Part shown: positions 16,886 through 23,849 of the stretch, in pieces | How positions within the stretch are numbered: the stretch's first letter is position 1 | Layout of the letters: every line of letters starts with the position of its first letter | Assembly: GCF_027270315.1 (NCBI RefSeq) | Contig: NZ_CP114413.1 | Coordinates: 5,704,001 to 5,768,000 of the forward strand | DNA length: 64,000 bases | Reading direction: 5' to 3' | From: Streptomyces cinnabarinus | GTDB taxonomy: Bacteria; Actinomycetota; Actinomycetes; Streptomycetales; Streptomycetaceae | The notes under the pieces: generated by a model | The model's input: the letters and a program-made list of their open reading frames with translations, nothing else | Told to the model about the DNA's origin: nothing | Database searches by the model: none | Position numbers and translations under genes: made by a program

Positions 16886-17565
16886 GCACCGCCCCCACGA
16901 TCGTCGTGGACGACTCCGCCGAGGACCCCGACGCGGAGTTCTGGTTCGCCGAACCGCCCGGCTTCCTGCCCCTGCCCCTGGACGCCCTGCTGCCCGAGCC
17001 GGACTCAACAGCCGCCCACGCCTTACGGACGGCCGCCGAACCCTTCCTGAACGCGGCCCCGGACGAACTGCTCCGCCAGCAGCTCATCGCCCAGGTCGCG
17101 TCTGGCCAGCAACTCCTCGCCGCATTACGCGAGATCGGCACCGTGCACTGCTCGATCGGCCTGCATCGCGACGACGTGGGAGGGGGAGCGAGACCCCTCT
17201 TCTCCCTCTTCACCGTCTCCTGGCGTCGGACGGCCACGGTTCCGCGGGGCGTGATGGCGGCCCGCGCGGTGTCGGCCACGTCGGTGACCCAAGGCGGCGC
17301 CTATGTCGAGTACTTGGAGCTGCCCTGCGGGCCCGCCACCGTCAGCGAGTCTACGTCCGCTCTCTCCGCCGCCGTGGACACGCCGCTTCTCCAGCTCCGC
17401 GCCCACCTTCCCCACCCCGACTGCAAACGCCTGGCCGTCCTCACCCTCGGCACCACCGCCCTGGCCCGCCGCGACGAGTACCGGGTCATCCTTCGCCAGA
17501 TCGCCGAGACGGTCAGCTTCGAGAAGCCGTTCGGCCCCGTTGTCCGCCCCGCCGCGCCCGGGTAG
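16882..17565 (+). CDS. Hypothetical cytoplasmic protein, 227 residues (cassette A, gene 4)
   Basis: The ATG at 16882 overlaps gene 3. The N-terminus is acidic, then PPGFLPLPLDALLPEPDS is followed by a helix LLRQQLIAQVASGQQLLAALRE and a beta region with PLFSLFTVSWRRTATVP. The order PPG(F/W)-x(2,3)-PL, helix, beta strands recalls the 224-residue protein of cassette B (LPPGWVRIPL), so the two may be distant paralogues. The 88-base repeat begins on its last two codons, marking a rearrangement point. Confidence 0.6.
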   Translation: MSTAPTIVVDDSAEDPDAEFWFAEPPGFLPLPLDALLPEPDSTAAHALRTAAEPFLNAAPDELLRQQLIAQVASGQQLLAALREIGTVHCSIGLHRDDVGGGARPLFSLFTVSWRRTATVPRGVMAARAVSATSVTQGGAYVEYLELPCGPATVSESTSALSAAVDTPLLQLRAHLPHPDCKRLAVLTLGTTALARRDEYRVILRQIAETVSFEKPFGPVVRPAAPG

Positions 17566-17647
17566 GAACACCCCCATGACCCAACTAGGCGCAGTCTTCC
17601 GTCCCCAACTCTCCCCAGAAGAGCTCCGCTCCATCGCCCGGCTCGCC
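17560..17647 (+). repeat. 88-base direct repeat, left copy (5' end of LLM gene)
   Basis: Matches 21820-21907 at an offset of 4260 bases; the first 45 bases are identical and the rest differs at several positions. It contains TAGGAACACCCCC, the ATG and about 24 codons of the oxidoreductase intact at 21836. It is in the same orientation, so the 4.26-kb segment between the copies lies between direct repeats. Confidence 0.95.
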
Positions 17648-17652
17648 ATCGA

Positions 17653-17905
17653 TGGCGACAAGATGTCCGTATCCGCCGGTGGCGTGGGTTTCGACCGTAC
17701 GTAGAACGGCACCGGCGAGTCTGCTGGCGTCATGTCCTCGACCACGGCCTGGACGCCGCTGGCACGCGTCGTGCTCGTCCCATCCCGTCGGCGGACACGA
17801 GCCCAACCGCCCCCGAGGGTCCGGCACGCCCGCGCCAACGTCTCAGCCGAGTCCGTCGTCAGCTTCAAGGCAAACCGCACGCCGCCCCGCGGAGTCAACG
17901 GCGAG
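17653..17905 (+). pseudogene. Internally deleted remnant of a paralogue of the 13121 secreted protein
   Basis: The stretch encoding KMSVSAGGVGFDRT, a TAG stop, NGTGESAG, then SSTTAWTPLA is close to the intact gene's TVSVTVGGVVFDRSKNGSGESTG and TSTTAWTPPP. Further on, FKANRTPPRGVNG matches GKANRTPPCGVKY of the intact protein, about 590 bases further along that gene but only about 100 bases further here. It therefore has an in-frame stop and a large internal deletion, and its front is replaced by the LLM gene start. Confidence 0.75.
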
Positions 17906-17910
17906 AAGGA

Positions 17911-18564
17911 TCACGGGGACTGCCAAGCATCCGCTTCCTCATCCGGGCTGATCCGGACAGTGCGGGCGAATTCGTCGACGTCGTCGATAGCCCGGAGGAT
18001 CCGGCCGGCGTCCGGGTCGGCCAGGATGATCAGGATGTCCGCGGCCTCCGTGCCCTTCTCGTAGCGCCAGGCGTAACGGAGGCCAACGTGTACCTCGTTA
18101 CTGTCCTCGTCCTGGTAGTAGCGCAGCACCCGCAAGCCGCTTCCCAGATACGGGGAAGTGATGGCCTCGACGATAGGGGGTTCGATCGAGTAGCTCGCAT
18201 CGGCGTGCGTAAGTGCTCGCAGTGCCGTTTCCCGGTCCTCGCCCTCCTCGATCTCCACCAGGTCGACATATGCGGGCAGGGGGATCTCCCGTGGGTGCGG
18301 GAGGTGGAGGAAGACCTCGAAGTCCGGAAAGGCCGCAGGCGCTCTGACGGCGTACATCGTCAGGATGTCGGTCAGCAGGTCGACTTCGCCCGCCGCCGGC
18401 TTCTCCGACGCGAAGTCCTCCCAGAGGCCCTCGGCGAAGTAGCGTGCCCACGATTCAGGCGTCTGTGCCTCCGCGACGTCTTCAAGGCCCGGTTCCGGCC
18501 ACATGAGCGGGATGCGGATCCAAGGGGACAGATTCATGGCGTGCTTGACGTTGAGCCAGCTCAC
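17911..18564 (-). CDS. Hypothetical protein, 217 residues (cassette B, gene 5)
   Basis: Last gene of the minus-strand ESX-like cassette. The GTG at 18564 overlaps the stop of gene 4, following the rule seen throughout this region; a GTG at 18576 is also in frame. It is an acidic soluble protein beginning MSWLNVKHAMNLSPWIRIPLMW, with a beta-rich middle (FEVFLHLPHPREIPLP) and VLRYYQDEDSNEVHVGLRYAW near the C-terminus. The WIRIPL phrase recurs as WVRIPL in gene 4, hinting at a shared fold. Function unknown. Confidence 0.65.
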   Translation of the reverse strand: MSWLNVKHAMNLSPWIRIPLMWPEPGLEDVAEAQTPESWARYFAEGLWEDFASEKPAAGEVDLLTDILTMYAVRAPAAFPDFEVFLHLPHPREIPLPAYVDLVEIEEGEDRETALRALTHADASYSIEPPIVEAITSPYLGSGLRVLRYYQDEDSNEVHVGLRYAWRYEKGTEAADILIILADPDAGRILRAIDDVDEFARTVRISPDEEADAWQSP

Positions 18565-19235
18565 TCGTAACTCCACTTGAACGTGCCGACCACCGCGTCG
18601 AACAACTCGACCAGCACGTCGGTGATTTCACTGTCGACGTCGCCGTCACCCGGTGTGGAGAAGTCGATGCTGATCCAGCGACCGGGGTCGTCCGGCACGG
18701 GGATTACGTAATCGACCCGCCGCGTCGGCAGCGCGGCCTGCTGTACGGAATCGGCGGCGGAACTCGACTTCTCCTCGTCGAGGGTGGAGCTGTAGGTGCG
18801 ACGGACTGCGGGCGCCCCTGCCACGTCGACCTTCGTCGCGCTTCCGCCTCGGACGTCCTCGTTGGCCAGCTGATCAATGACTGCCTGCGGGGGAACCGCA
18901 TGGTGATGGCCGATTGGCATCTCGGCAACGATGAAGGAGGCCATGAGGAAGATTCCCCCGCGCGGAAGCACCGGAAGGTAGAGGTCAAGGCCACCGTTTC
19001 TCCTGGCCGCACGGGCCTGTTTCTCCAACTGGCGACGCATGTCCAGCCGGAAGCGCATCGCGTCGTCCCGGGGAATACCCTCCGGGACTTGTTCCATGTG
19101 CGAGAAGAGGACGTTCTGAAGTGCTTCCTTTGTTCCCTCGCGCAGGGGGATGCGAACCCACCCGGGTGGCAGGATGAGCTCATAGCGGCGGGGAGCGGTT
19201 ACCCCAACGGGGGCTGGCTGTTCTGGCGTGCTCAC
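18561..19235 (-). CDS. Hypothetical protein, 224 residues (cassette B, gene 4)
   Basis: The GTG at 19235 overlaps the upstream gene's stop; the open frame extends further upstream but only in antisense-like sequence. The protein starts MSTPEQPAP and has RYELILPPGWVRIPL, a basic helix RLDMRRQLEKQARAARRNGG, a hydrophobic strand pair RGGIFLMASFIVAEMPIG and a C-terminus with DPGRWISIDFSTPGDGD. There is no signal peptide. The plan resembles the 227-residue protein of cassette A. It may be a chaperone or immunity-like partner of the effector-like protein; this is speculative. Confidence 0.65.
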   Translation of the reverse strand: MSTPEQPAPVGVTAPRRYELILPPGWVRIPLREGTKEALQNVLFSHMEQVPEGIPRDDAMRFRLDMRRQLEKQARAARRNGGLDLYLPVLPRGGIFLMASFIVAEMPIGHHHAVPPQAVIDQLANEDVRGGSATKVDVAGAPAVRRTYSSTLDEEKSSSAADSVQQAALPTRRVDYVIPVPDDPGRWISIDFSTPGDGDVDSEITDVLVELFDAVVGTFKWSYE

Positions 19236-19672
19236 GTGCGGGCCTGCTTCTTGATCTGCCAGTCGGCCACCAGGATCGTCAGACAGCAGAGAACGGGAAT
19301 CACGGCCAGGAAGCTGTAACCGATGGCTCCGATGATGTTCCAGAACAGGTACATGGCGGCAACGATTTTGATCGTCTGGGAGAAATTGGAGCCCATCCTC
19401 GTGTTGCGGATGAGTTCTCGGTTCCGGAAGAAAAGGATCAGCATCAGTACGGGCGCGATCATTAGCGGCCACGCTACGTAATCGTACGTGAGCCAGTCCA
19501 TGCCGCCGTACTTGCTGCCGAGGTCCTGGAAGGCGAGACAGAGGACTGGCCCCAGTGTGTAGACAGCAAGGAACTTCATGGCCCGCGATTCTTGTGGGCT
19601 TTTCGCCGGGATTGTCGCCACTATCTCCACTCCCTCAAGCTTGGCCTTGAGTTGGCATCGGCCAATCTGCAC
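19232..19672 (-). CDS. Small polytopic membrane protein, 146 residues (cassette B, gene 3)
   Basis: Starts at GTG 19672, ten bases after the stop of gene 2; an ATG at 19579 is an alternative giving about 115 residues. Four hydrophobic segments are visible: FLAVYTLGPVLCLAF, VAWPLMIAPVLMLILFF, IVAAMYLFWNIIGAIGY and FLAVIPVLCCLTILV. The tail is short and basic. No family was recognised. It holds the position of the 231-residue membrane protein in cassette A but lacks that protein's soluble domain. Confidence 0.65.
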   Translation of the reverse strand: MQIGRCQLKAKLEGVEIVATIPAKSPQESRAMKFLAVYTLGPVLCLAFQDLGSKYGGMDWLTYDYVAWPLMIAPVLMLILFFRNRELIRNTRMGSNFSQTIKIVAAMYLFWNIIGAIGYSFLAVIPVLCCLTILVADWQIKKQART

Positions 19673-19682
19673 TCCGCAGCGA

Positions 19683-20987
19683 TCACCAGCGACTCCCGAC
19701 TTCGCGCGTCAGGACATCTTTGGCGTCGCCGTACTGGTCTGCATAGGGGCCCTTTTCTCCGAGTTTGTCGCCAACGTCCACTGCGGTAGCGGCGCCGTAG
19801 TTCAGCTTGAACTTCAGTGCGGCCTTGTCCAGCGCATCCGCTGCCCTCACTACATCAGGATTCCCGCCGAACTCGGCCCGCATGGCCCTCGCGAACTTGG
19901 TCGCGCTGACGACCTCCCTGTCACCTCCTAGCAGCCGGTCAAGCCGGGTTGTCGCGGGCCGTGTTTCCTTCGCGCCGATCTGACGCAGCGCGTTCTTCGC
20001 GCGTGCTGCTTTCGCGCCGCGGACCGAGTCCGTGCCGTACCGGGTGATGTTTTTGTCGAGGAGCTTGCGCAGATTCGCGTAGCGCTGGAACCGGCCTGCC
20101 CTGCTGGCGGCCTTGAGTGCTGTCGTCGCGGCCTTCACGCCCTTCATCGCGATGCTGCCGAAACCCAGCGTCGCCAGCGCGAAGACGTCCATGGCGACGT
20201 CCGTCCAGCTCCCGTCACCGGAGAGGGCCAGCAGAGTGTGACCGAGGCCGACGAGCCCTGTGAGGCTGAGGGCGGCCCAGGTGACGAGGGTCGCCACCCA
20301 TCCGACCGGTGTGAAGAGGAGGGCGATGACCCCGATGATGGTCGCTGCCCAACTTAGGATCTCAACGACGCTCTTGATCGTGTCCGCGTGCTCGTGGACC
20401 CAGTCCTTGATGTTCTCCCACCGGCTGTCCTTGATGATGTCCGAGATGTCATGGCCGATGTTCGCCGCGAAGTGCTCGGCGCGGGAGTTGCGCTCGGAGA
20501 TGACCTGGTTGAGCTGCTTGTGATATGGCGCCAGGTGGCTGTCTGGGTCAGCTTCCTGCGCCGACGGCTTGTCACCGTCCTTGCCGTCCTTCTTGGCCTC
20601 GGCTTCCCTTTTCCTCACCTCGGCGGCGTGTTCCTCGTCGGCCCGCTTCGCGGATCGTAAGGCGCCGTCGGCTCGCTCCTGGAAGTCCTCCAACTCGTTG
20701 GCCCAGTTGCCGAGATCGCCGACCACGCGTTCGTAGCGGGCCGCCGTCTCGCGGAAGTGCTTCTCGAGCTCGTCGGACTTCTCGCGGATCTTGTCGGCGT
20801 ATTTGCCCTTCAGTGCCTCGCCGTCGGCGGCCTGACGCAGGATGCGAGCCTGGTCGCGAAGGGTCCCGGCGAGGTCGGTCATCCTGTTGACCTCGTGGCG
20901 GATGTCCTCCGGGTCGCCGGGGATCGGGTCTTTCTCCGCCAGCGGATGCCAGTCGACCGGTCGGCGCCTGCCCGTGCCCGTACCCAT
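19683..20987 (-). CDS. Putative type VII secreted/effector-like protein with central membrane helices (cassette B, gene 2)
   Basis: Protein of 434 residues. The N-terminus WHPLAEKDPIPGDPEDIRHEV leads into a long helical T7SS-signal-like domain with NWANELEDFQERADGA, matching RWETELDDFQRRAK of the cassette A protein. A Lys/Asp-rich linker follows, then a hydrophobic region at about 210-265 (SWAATIIGVIALLFTP, LVTWAALSLTGLVGLGHTLLAL) and a basic C-terminal half without recognised catalytic residues. It starts 3 bases after the small ESX-like gene's stop. The shared architecture with 14885-16165 argues for one family; the role (effector or membrane component) is open. Confidence 0.65.
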   Translation of the reverse strand: MGTGTGRRRPVDWHPLAEKDPIPGDPEDIRHEVNRMTDLAGTLRDQARILRQAADGEALKGKYADKIREKSDELEKHFRETAARYERVVGDLGNWANELEDFQERADGALRSAKRADEEHAAEVRKREAEAKKDGKDGDKPSAQEADPDSHLAPYHKQLNQVISERNSRAEHFAANIGHDISDIIKDSRWENIKDWVHEHADTIKSVVEILSWAATIIGVIALLFTPVGWVATLVTWAALSLTGLVGLGHTLLALSGDGSWTDVAMDVFALATLGFGSIAMKGVKAATTALKAASRAGRFQRYANLRKLLDKNITRYGTDSVRGAKAARAKNALRQIGAKETRPATTRLDRLLGGDREVVSATKFARAMRAEFGGNPDVVRAADALDKAALKFKLNYGAATAVDVGDKLGEKGPYADQYGDAKDVLTREVGSRW

Positions 20988-20990
20988 CGG

Positions 20991-21305
20991 CTACTTTCTC
21001 CCGCTTCTGCCGCGCTTCGGCTTGGTCGCGTTCTCGAGGTCGAGGTCCAGCTTCTGGAAGCTCTCGAGCGCCGTCTCGACGTGCTCGCCCAAGTCCTGCA
21101 CGTTTTCGAGGAGTTCGCGTCGGTAGTTGTCCCAGTTGTTGACGAAATCATTCATTTTGCCCGTGATGTCGCTATGGCCCCAAATGTCATGGATGTCATC
21201 GCGATGTTTGTCGATGCCTTCGAGAGCCCGTTTGATGTCCCGCAGATTCGTTCTCGAAGACTCCAGGAGTGTGTAGTCAGCTACCAGGCGGTCGTGCTCC
21301 CCCAT
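20991..21305 (-). CDS. ESX/WXG100-like small helical protein (cassette B, gene 1)
   Basis: Helical protein of 104 residues. The ATG at 21305 follows GGGAGG; an in-frame start 18 bases upstream has no ribosome site. Two amphipathic helices surround a central W in FVNNWDNYRREL. The segment DLGEHVETALESFQKLDLDLENA aligns with DLAEIIGKSRDSYLEVDKALEAA of the cassette A protein. There is no signal peptide, which fits ESX-type export. The basic tail (KPKRGRSGRK) is unusual for WXG100 proteins. It leads the minus-strand cassette. Confidence 0.7.
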   Translation of the reverse strand: MGEHDRLVADYTLLESSRTNLRDIKRALEGIDKHRDDIHDIWGHSDITGKMNDFVNNWDNYRRELLENVQDLGEHVETALESFQKLDLDLENATKPKRGRSGRK

Positions 21306-21424
21306 GGGACCTCCCGTTTGCACTTACGTGGTCAGCGCACCGCGGTTGGGTGAGTGGCTACAGGGCTGTTGCGGCATTCTCTTCCATTCCCGTGTTGCCA
21401 GTGCAACTTGGGGCGCGAGGTTCA

Positions 21425-21615
21425 GCCACCGCCCCCCCCCGCCGCCCCGTCGATCAGCTCCCGCTCCTTGTCCACATGTCCCGCGAGCCTTGCCGTCTCT
21501 TGGATCATGTGGACCAGGACCCACCGCAGTGATGCGTCCTCGCTCTGCCAGTCTCGTTGGCCCGGGTCATCCAGCGACCGTTCGTTGATCGTGCGGTCTG
21601 CCTCGGCTGTCTGCT
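21425..21615 (-). pseudogene. C-terminal fragment of a DinB-family gene
   Basis: On the minus strand this encodes DRTINERSLDDPGQRDW, then EDASLRWVLVHMIQETARLAGHVDKERELIDGA. It is nearly the same as the end of the intact DinB gene at 23220 (DRTITSRSLDDLGRPDW, EDVSLRWVLVHMIEETARHAGH). The N-terminal two thirds are missing. Confidence 0.85.
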
Positions 21616-21825
21616 GTCCGTACTGCTCTTCGTCTTCGGTGTCGGCGCGTGGCCGTTCTGGGATCTGGTCGCGGCCCAGAAGTCCCGGGCGTTTCAGATC
21701 GGCTTCATCGTCGTGGAAGCGCTGATCGTGTGCGCCTGTACCGCAAAATCGTCGGCATCGCCCGCCGCGGCGGGGCCGGCATCCCGAGTCTGTACCCGTA
21801 CTACGGCATGCTCCATCCTGGGTAG
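21616..21825 (+). pseudogene. C-terminal remnant of a membrane protein
   Basis: One frame gives LLFVFGVGAWPFWDLVAAQK and FQIGFIVVEALIV, a membrane-like segment. Near 21739 the sense switches to another frame reading LYRKIVGIARRGGAGIPSLY then PYYGMLHPG and a stop at 21823-21825. Both look like coding sequence of one gene broken by a frameshift, with its front lost. No family was recognised. Confidence 0.5.
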
Positions 21826-21907
21826 GAACACCCCCATGACCCAACTAGGCGCAGTCTTCCGTCCGCAGCTCCCGCCAGAGGACCTCCGCTCCATCGCCCG
21901 GCTTGCC
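21820..21907 (+). repeat. 88-base direct repeat, right copy (at LLM gene start)
   Basis: Partner of 17560-17647. This copy is attached to the intact oxidoreductase gene and so is probably the source or the retained original. Confidence 0.95.
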
Positions 21908-22711
21908 GATGAAACCGGGCTTGAGGAGCTGTGGCTTTGGGAGGACTGTTTTCGGCAAGGCGGGGTCTCCGCTGCTGCCGCGGCGCTGGCCTGGACCGAG
22001 CGGGTGAGGGTCGGGATCGGGTTGCTTCCCGTGCCGTTGCGGAACGTTGCTGTTACTGCGATGGAGGCCGCCACTCTTGAGCGGATGTTTCCCGGGCGGG
22101 CCGTCGTCGCGGTCGGGCACGGGGTGCAGGAGTGGATGGGGCAGGTGGGGGCTCGGGTCGAGTCGCCGGTGACCTTGTTGCGGGAGCACCTTGTTGCTCT
22201 GCGGGCCCTGTTGCGTGGGGAACGGCTTACCACCGGAGGGCGCTACGTCCGGCTCGACGACGTCGCTCTCGACTGGCCGCCCAGCGGGCCCGCCGTTCCC
22301 GTCATCGCCGGTGTCACCGGGCCCCGTTCGCTGCGGCTCTCCGGTGAGTGCGCCGACGGGACCCTGCTCACCGCCTCCACCCCACCGGACGGCGTACGGC
22401 GGGCTCGGCAGCTCATCAACGAAGGGCGCGCCGCCGCCGGGCGTACCGATCCTCATCGCCTCGTCGTCTATCTCCTCGCCGCCACCGGAGCCGACGCTGC
22501 CGAACGGCTGCTCAGGGAGCTGACGGAGGAAGGGCTCGCGGACGTCCCCGGCCTCGGTGTCGCCGGAGACGCCGGTGCCGTTGCCAAGGCCGTGCAGCGG
22601 CTGGCTGAGGCCGGGGCTGACGCAGTTGTGCTCCAGCCGACCGGGGACGAGCCCGACCCCGAGGGGTTCGTGCGGTTCGTTGCCGAGGGCGTGCGGCCCC
22701 TCGTCCCGTAG
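21836..22711 (+). CDS. LLM-class (luciferase-like) flavin/F420-dependent oxidoreductase
   Basis: TIM-barrel oxidoreductase of 291 residues using F420 or FMN. The ATG at 21836 has AGGAA seven bases upstream. Visible features are ADETGLEELWLWED, the barrel strand ERVRVGIGLLPVPLRN, TLERMFPGRAVVAVGHGV and PVIAGVTGPRSLRLSGECADG. These are usual for short actinobacterial LLM proteins. The substrate is unknown. The first 24 codons are duplicated at 17571-17647. It is followed by a GNAT and a DinB gene. Confidence 0.88.
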   Translation: MTQLGAVFRPQLPPEDLRSIARLADETGLEELWLWEDCFRQGGVSAAAAALAWTERVRVGIGLLPVPLRNVAVTAMEAATLERMFPGRAVVAVGHGVQEWMGQVGARVESPVTLLREHLVALRALLRGERLTTGGRYVRLDDVALDWPPSGPAVPVIAGVTGPRSLRLSGECADGTLLTASTPPDGVRRARQLINEGRAAAGRTDPHRLVVYLLAATGADAAERLLRELTEEGLADVPGLGVAGDAGAVAKAVQRLAEAGADAVVLQPTGDEPDPEGFVRFVAEGVRPLVP

Positions 22712-22750
22712 TCACCGCCGTTGTCAGTGCCTGGTGCCACACTCCCCGAC

Positions 22751-23218
22751 ATGAGTGGTCACACCATGGAGTTGCGTGACGTTGTCGAGGCCGACCTCCC
22801 CATCTTCCTCGACTTCGAGCACGATCCCGACGCCGTCCGGCGGTCCCGGTTCGCGCCGCGGCCTCGGGAACAGTTCATGCGGCACTGGAAGGAGCGTGTG
22901 ATCGGGGATCCCGACTGTCTCGTGCAGACCGTCGTCGTGAACGGGGAGGTCGCCGGGAGTGTTGTCTCCTGGTCGGACGGCGACCGCCGGTTCATCGGGT
23001 ACTGGCTCGGGCGGTCCTACTGGGGGCGCGGCGTCGGCAGTCGGGCGCTCGCGCTCTTTCTGCGACGGGAGGCGGTACGGCCCCTGTACGCCGACCCGTT
23101 CAAGGACAACACCGCCTCCGTCCGGCTCCTGGAGAAGCACGGATTCCAGCGCGTCGGGACTCTCACCCACGGCGAGGACGAGCACATCATGCTCATGCTC
23201 CCCGCGGGGGACGCATGA
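22751..23218 (+). CDS. GNAT-family N-acetyltransferase
   Basis: Acetyl-CoA-dependent acetyltransferase of 155 residues; the ATG at 22751 is preferred over the upstream GTG at 22721. It has the GNAT pattern: N-terminal MELRDVVEADLPIFLDFEHD, IGYWLGRSYWGRGVGSRALALFL with the Q/RxxGxG/A acetyl-CoA loop (WGRGVG), and NTASVRLLEKHGFQRVG. It is closest in style to RimJ/RimL-like acetyltransferases; the substrate cannot be told. It ends one base before the convergent DinB gene. Confidence 0.88.
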   Translation: MSGHTMELRDVVEADLPIFLDFEHDPDAVRRSRFAPRPREQFMRHWKERVIGDPDCLVQTVVVNGEVAGSVVSWSDGDRRFIGYWLGRSYWGRGVGSRALALFLRREAVRPLYADPFKDNTASVRLLEKHGFQRVGTLTHGEDEHIMLMLPAGDA

Positions 23219-23219
23219 G

Positions 23220-23774
23220 TCAGGACGACGCCGGGCGCCGGACTCCCGTCGCCCCGTCGATCAACTCCCGCACGATGTCCATGTGACCCGCGTGCCTTGC
23301 CGTCTCCTCGATCATGTGGACCAGGACCCAGCGCAGTGACACGTCCTCGCTCCGCCAGTCCGGTCGGCCCAGGTCGTCCAGGGACCGCGAGGTGATCGTG
23401 CGGTCCGCCGCGGCGCGGGCACGGCCGTAGAAGTCGATGATCTGCTGGGTCGTCTCGCCCTGGTCCGCGCGCATGTCCTCGTCGCTGTACGGGTCGAACC
23501 ACAGCGGCTCGGCCTCGCCGCCGAAGGTCGAGACGAACCAGCCGTACTCCACCGAGCCCAGGTGCTTGACCAGGCCCAGGAGGCTTGTGCCCGAGGGGGT
23601 GAGCGGGCGGCGCAGGTCCGCGTCGTTCAAGCCCTCCAGCTTCCACAGCACCGCGTCCCGCATCCGGTCGAGGCTCGCGTGCAGCGTCTCCTTGTCTCCG
23701 GCCGTGTACTGCGTGCCCGTGCCCGTGTCCGTGCCCGCGTCCGTGTCCATGTCCGTCGTCTCAGGGTTCGTCAT
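23220..23774 (-). CDS. DinB family protein (DUF664-type)
   Basis: Four-helix protein of 184 residues of the DinB/mycothiol-dependent superfamily. The ATG at 23774 is preceded by a TAGCTT -10 element seven bases upstream, so it is probably leaderless. The N-terminus carries an Asp/Thr/Gly low-complexity tract, then LHASLDRMRDAVLWKLEGL, LLGLVKHLGSVEYGWF with a conserved His, and the C-terminal MIEETARHAGHMDIVRELIDG with the HxxxH metal motif. A truncated copy lies at 21425. Substrate unknown. Confidence 0.88.
   Translation of the reverse strand: MTNPETTDMDTDAGTDTGTGTQYTAGDKETLHASLDRMRDAVLWKLEGLNDADLRRPLTPSGTSLLGLVKHLGSVEYGWFVSTFGGEAEPLWFDPYSDEDMRADQGETTQQIIDFYGRARAAADRTITSRSLDDLGRPDWRSEDVSLRWVLVHMIEETARHAGHMDIVRELIDGATGVRRPASS
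23713..23757 (-). repeat. Six-base microsatellite-like tract in DinB gene N-terminus
   Basis: Alternating GTGCCC/GTGTCC-type hexamers on the + strand encode a DTDAGTDTGTGT stretch on the minus strand. The period is in frame, so its length can vary harmlessly. Confidence 0.75.
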
Positions 23775-23781
23775 ACCGCTG

Positions 23782-23787
23782 AAGCTA
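23782..23787 (-). promoter_or_regulatory. -10 element of probable leaderless DinB gene
   Basis: TAGCTT on the minus strand lies seven bases before the ATG, which puts the expected transcription start at the initiation codon. Confidence 0.45.
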
Positions 23788-23849
23788 GCAGCGCCGTATG
23801 ACCCAGAAATTCGGCGGCGGGGCCCGCCCGCTCCTGCGATCATCTGGCC

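Noticed and set aside
17125..17898. Minus-strand frame across the end of cassette A and the chimeric remnant
   Set aside because: It is antisense to a coupled gene and to a recognisable gene fragment; no domain is visible.
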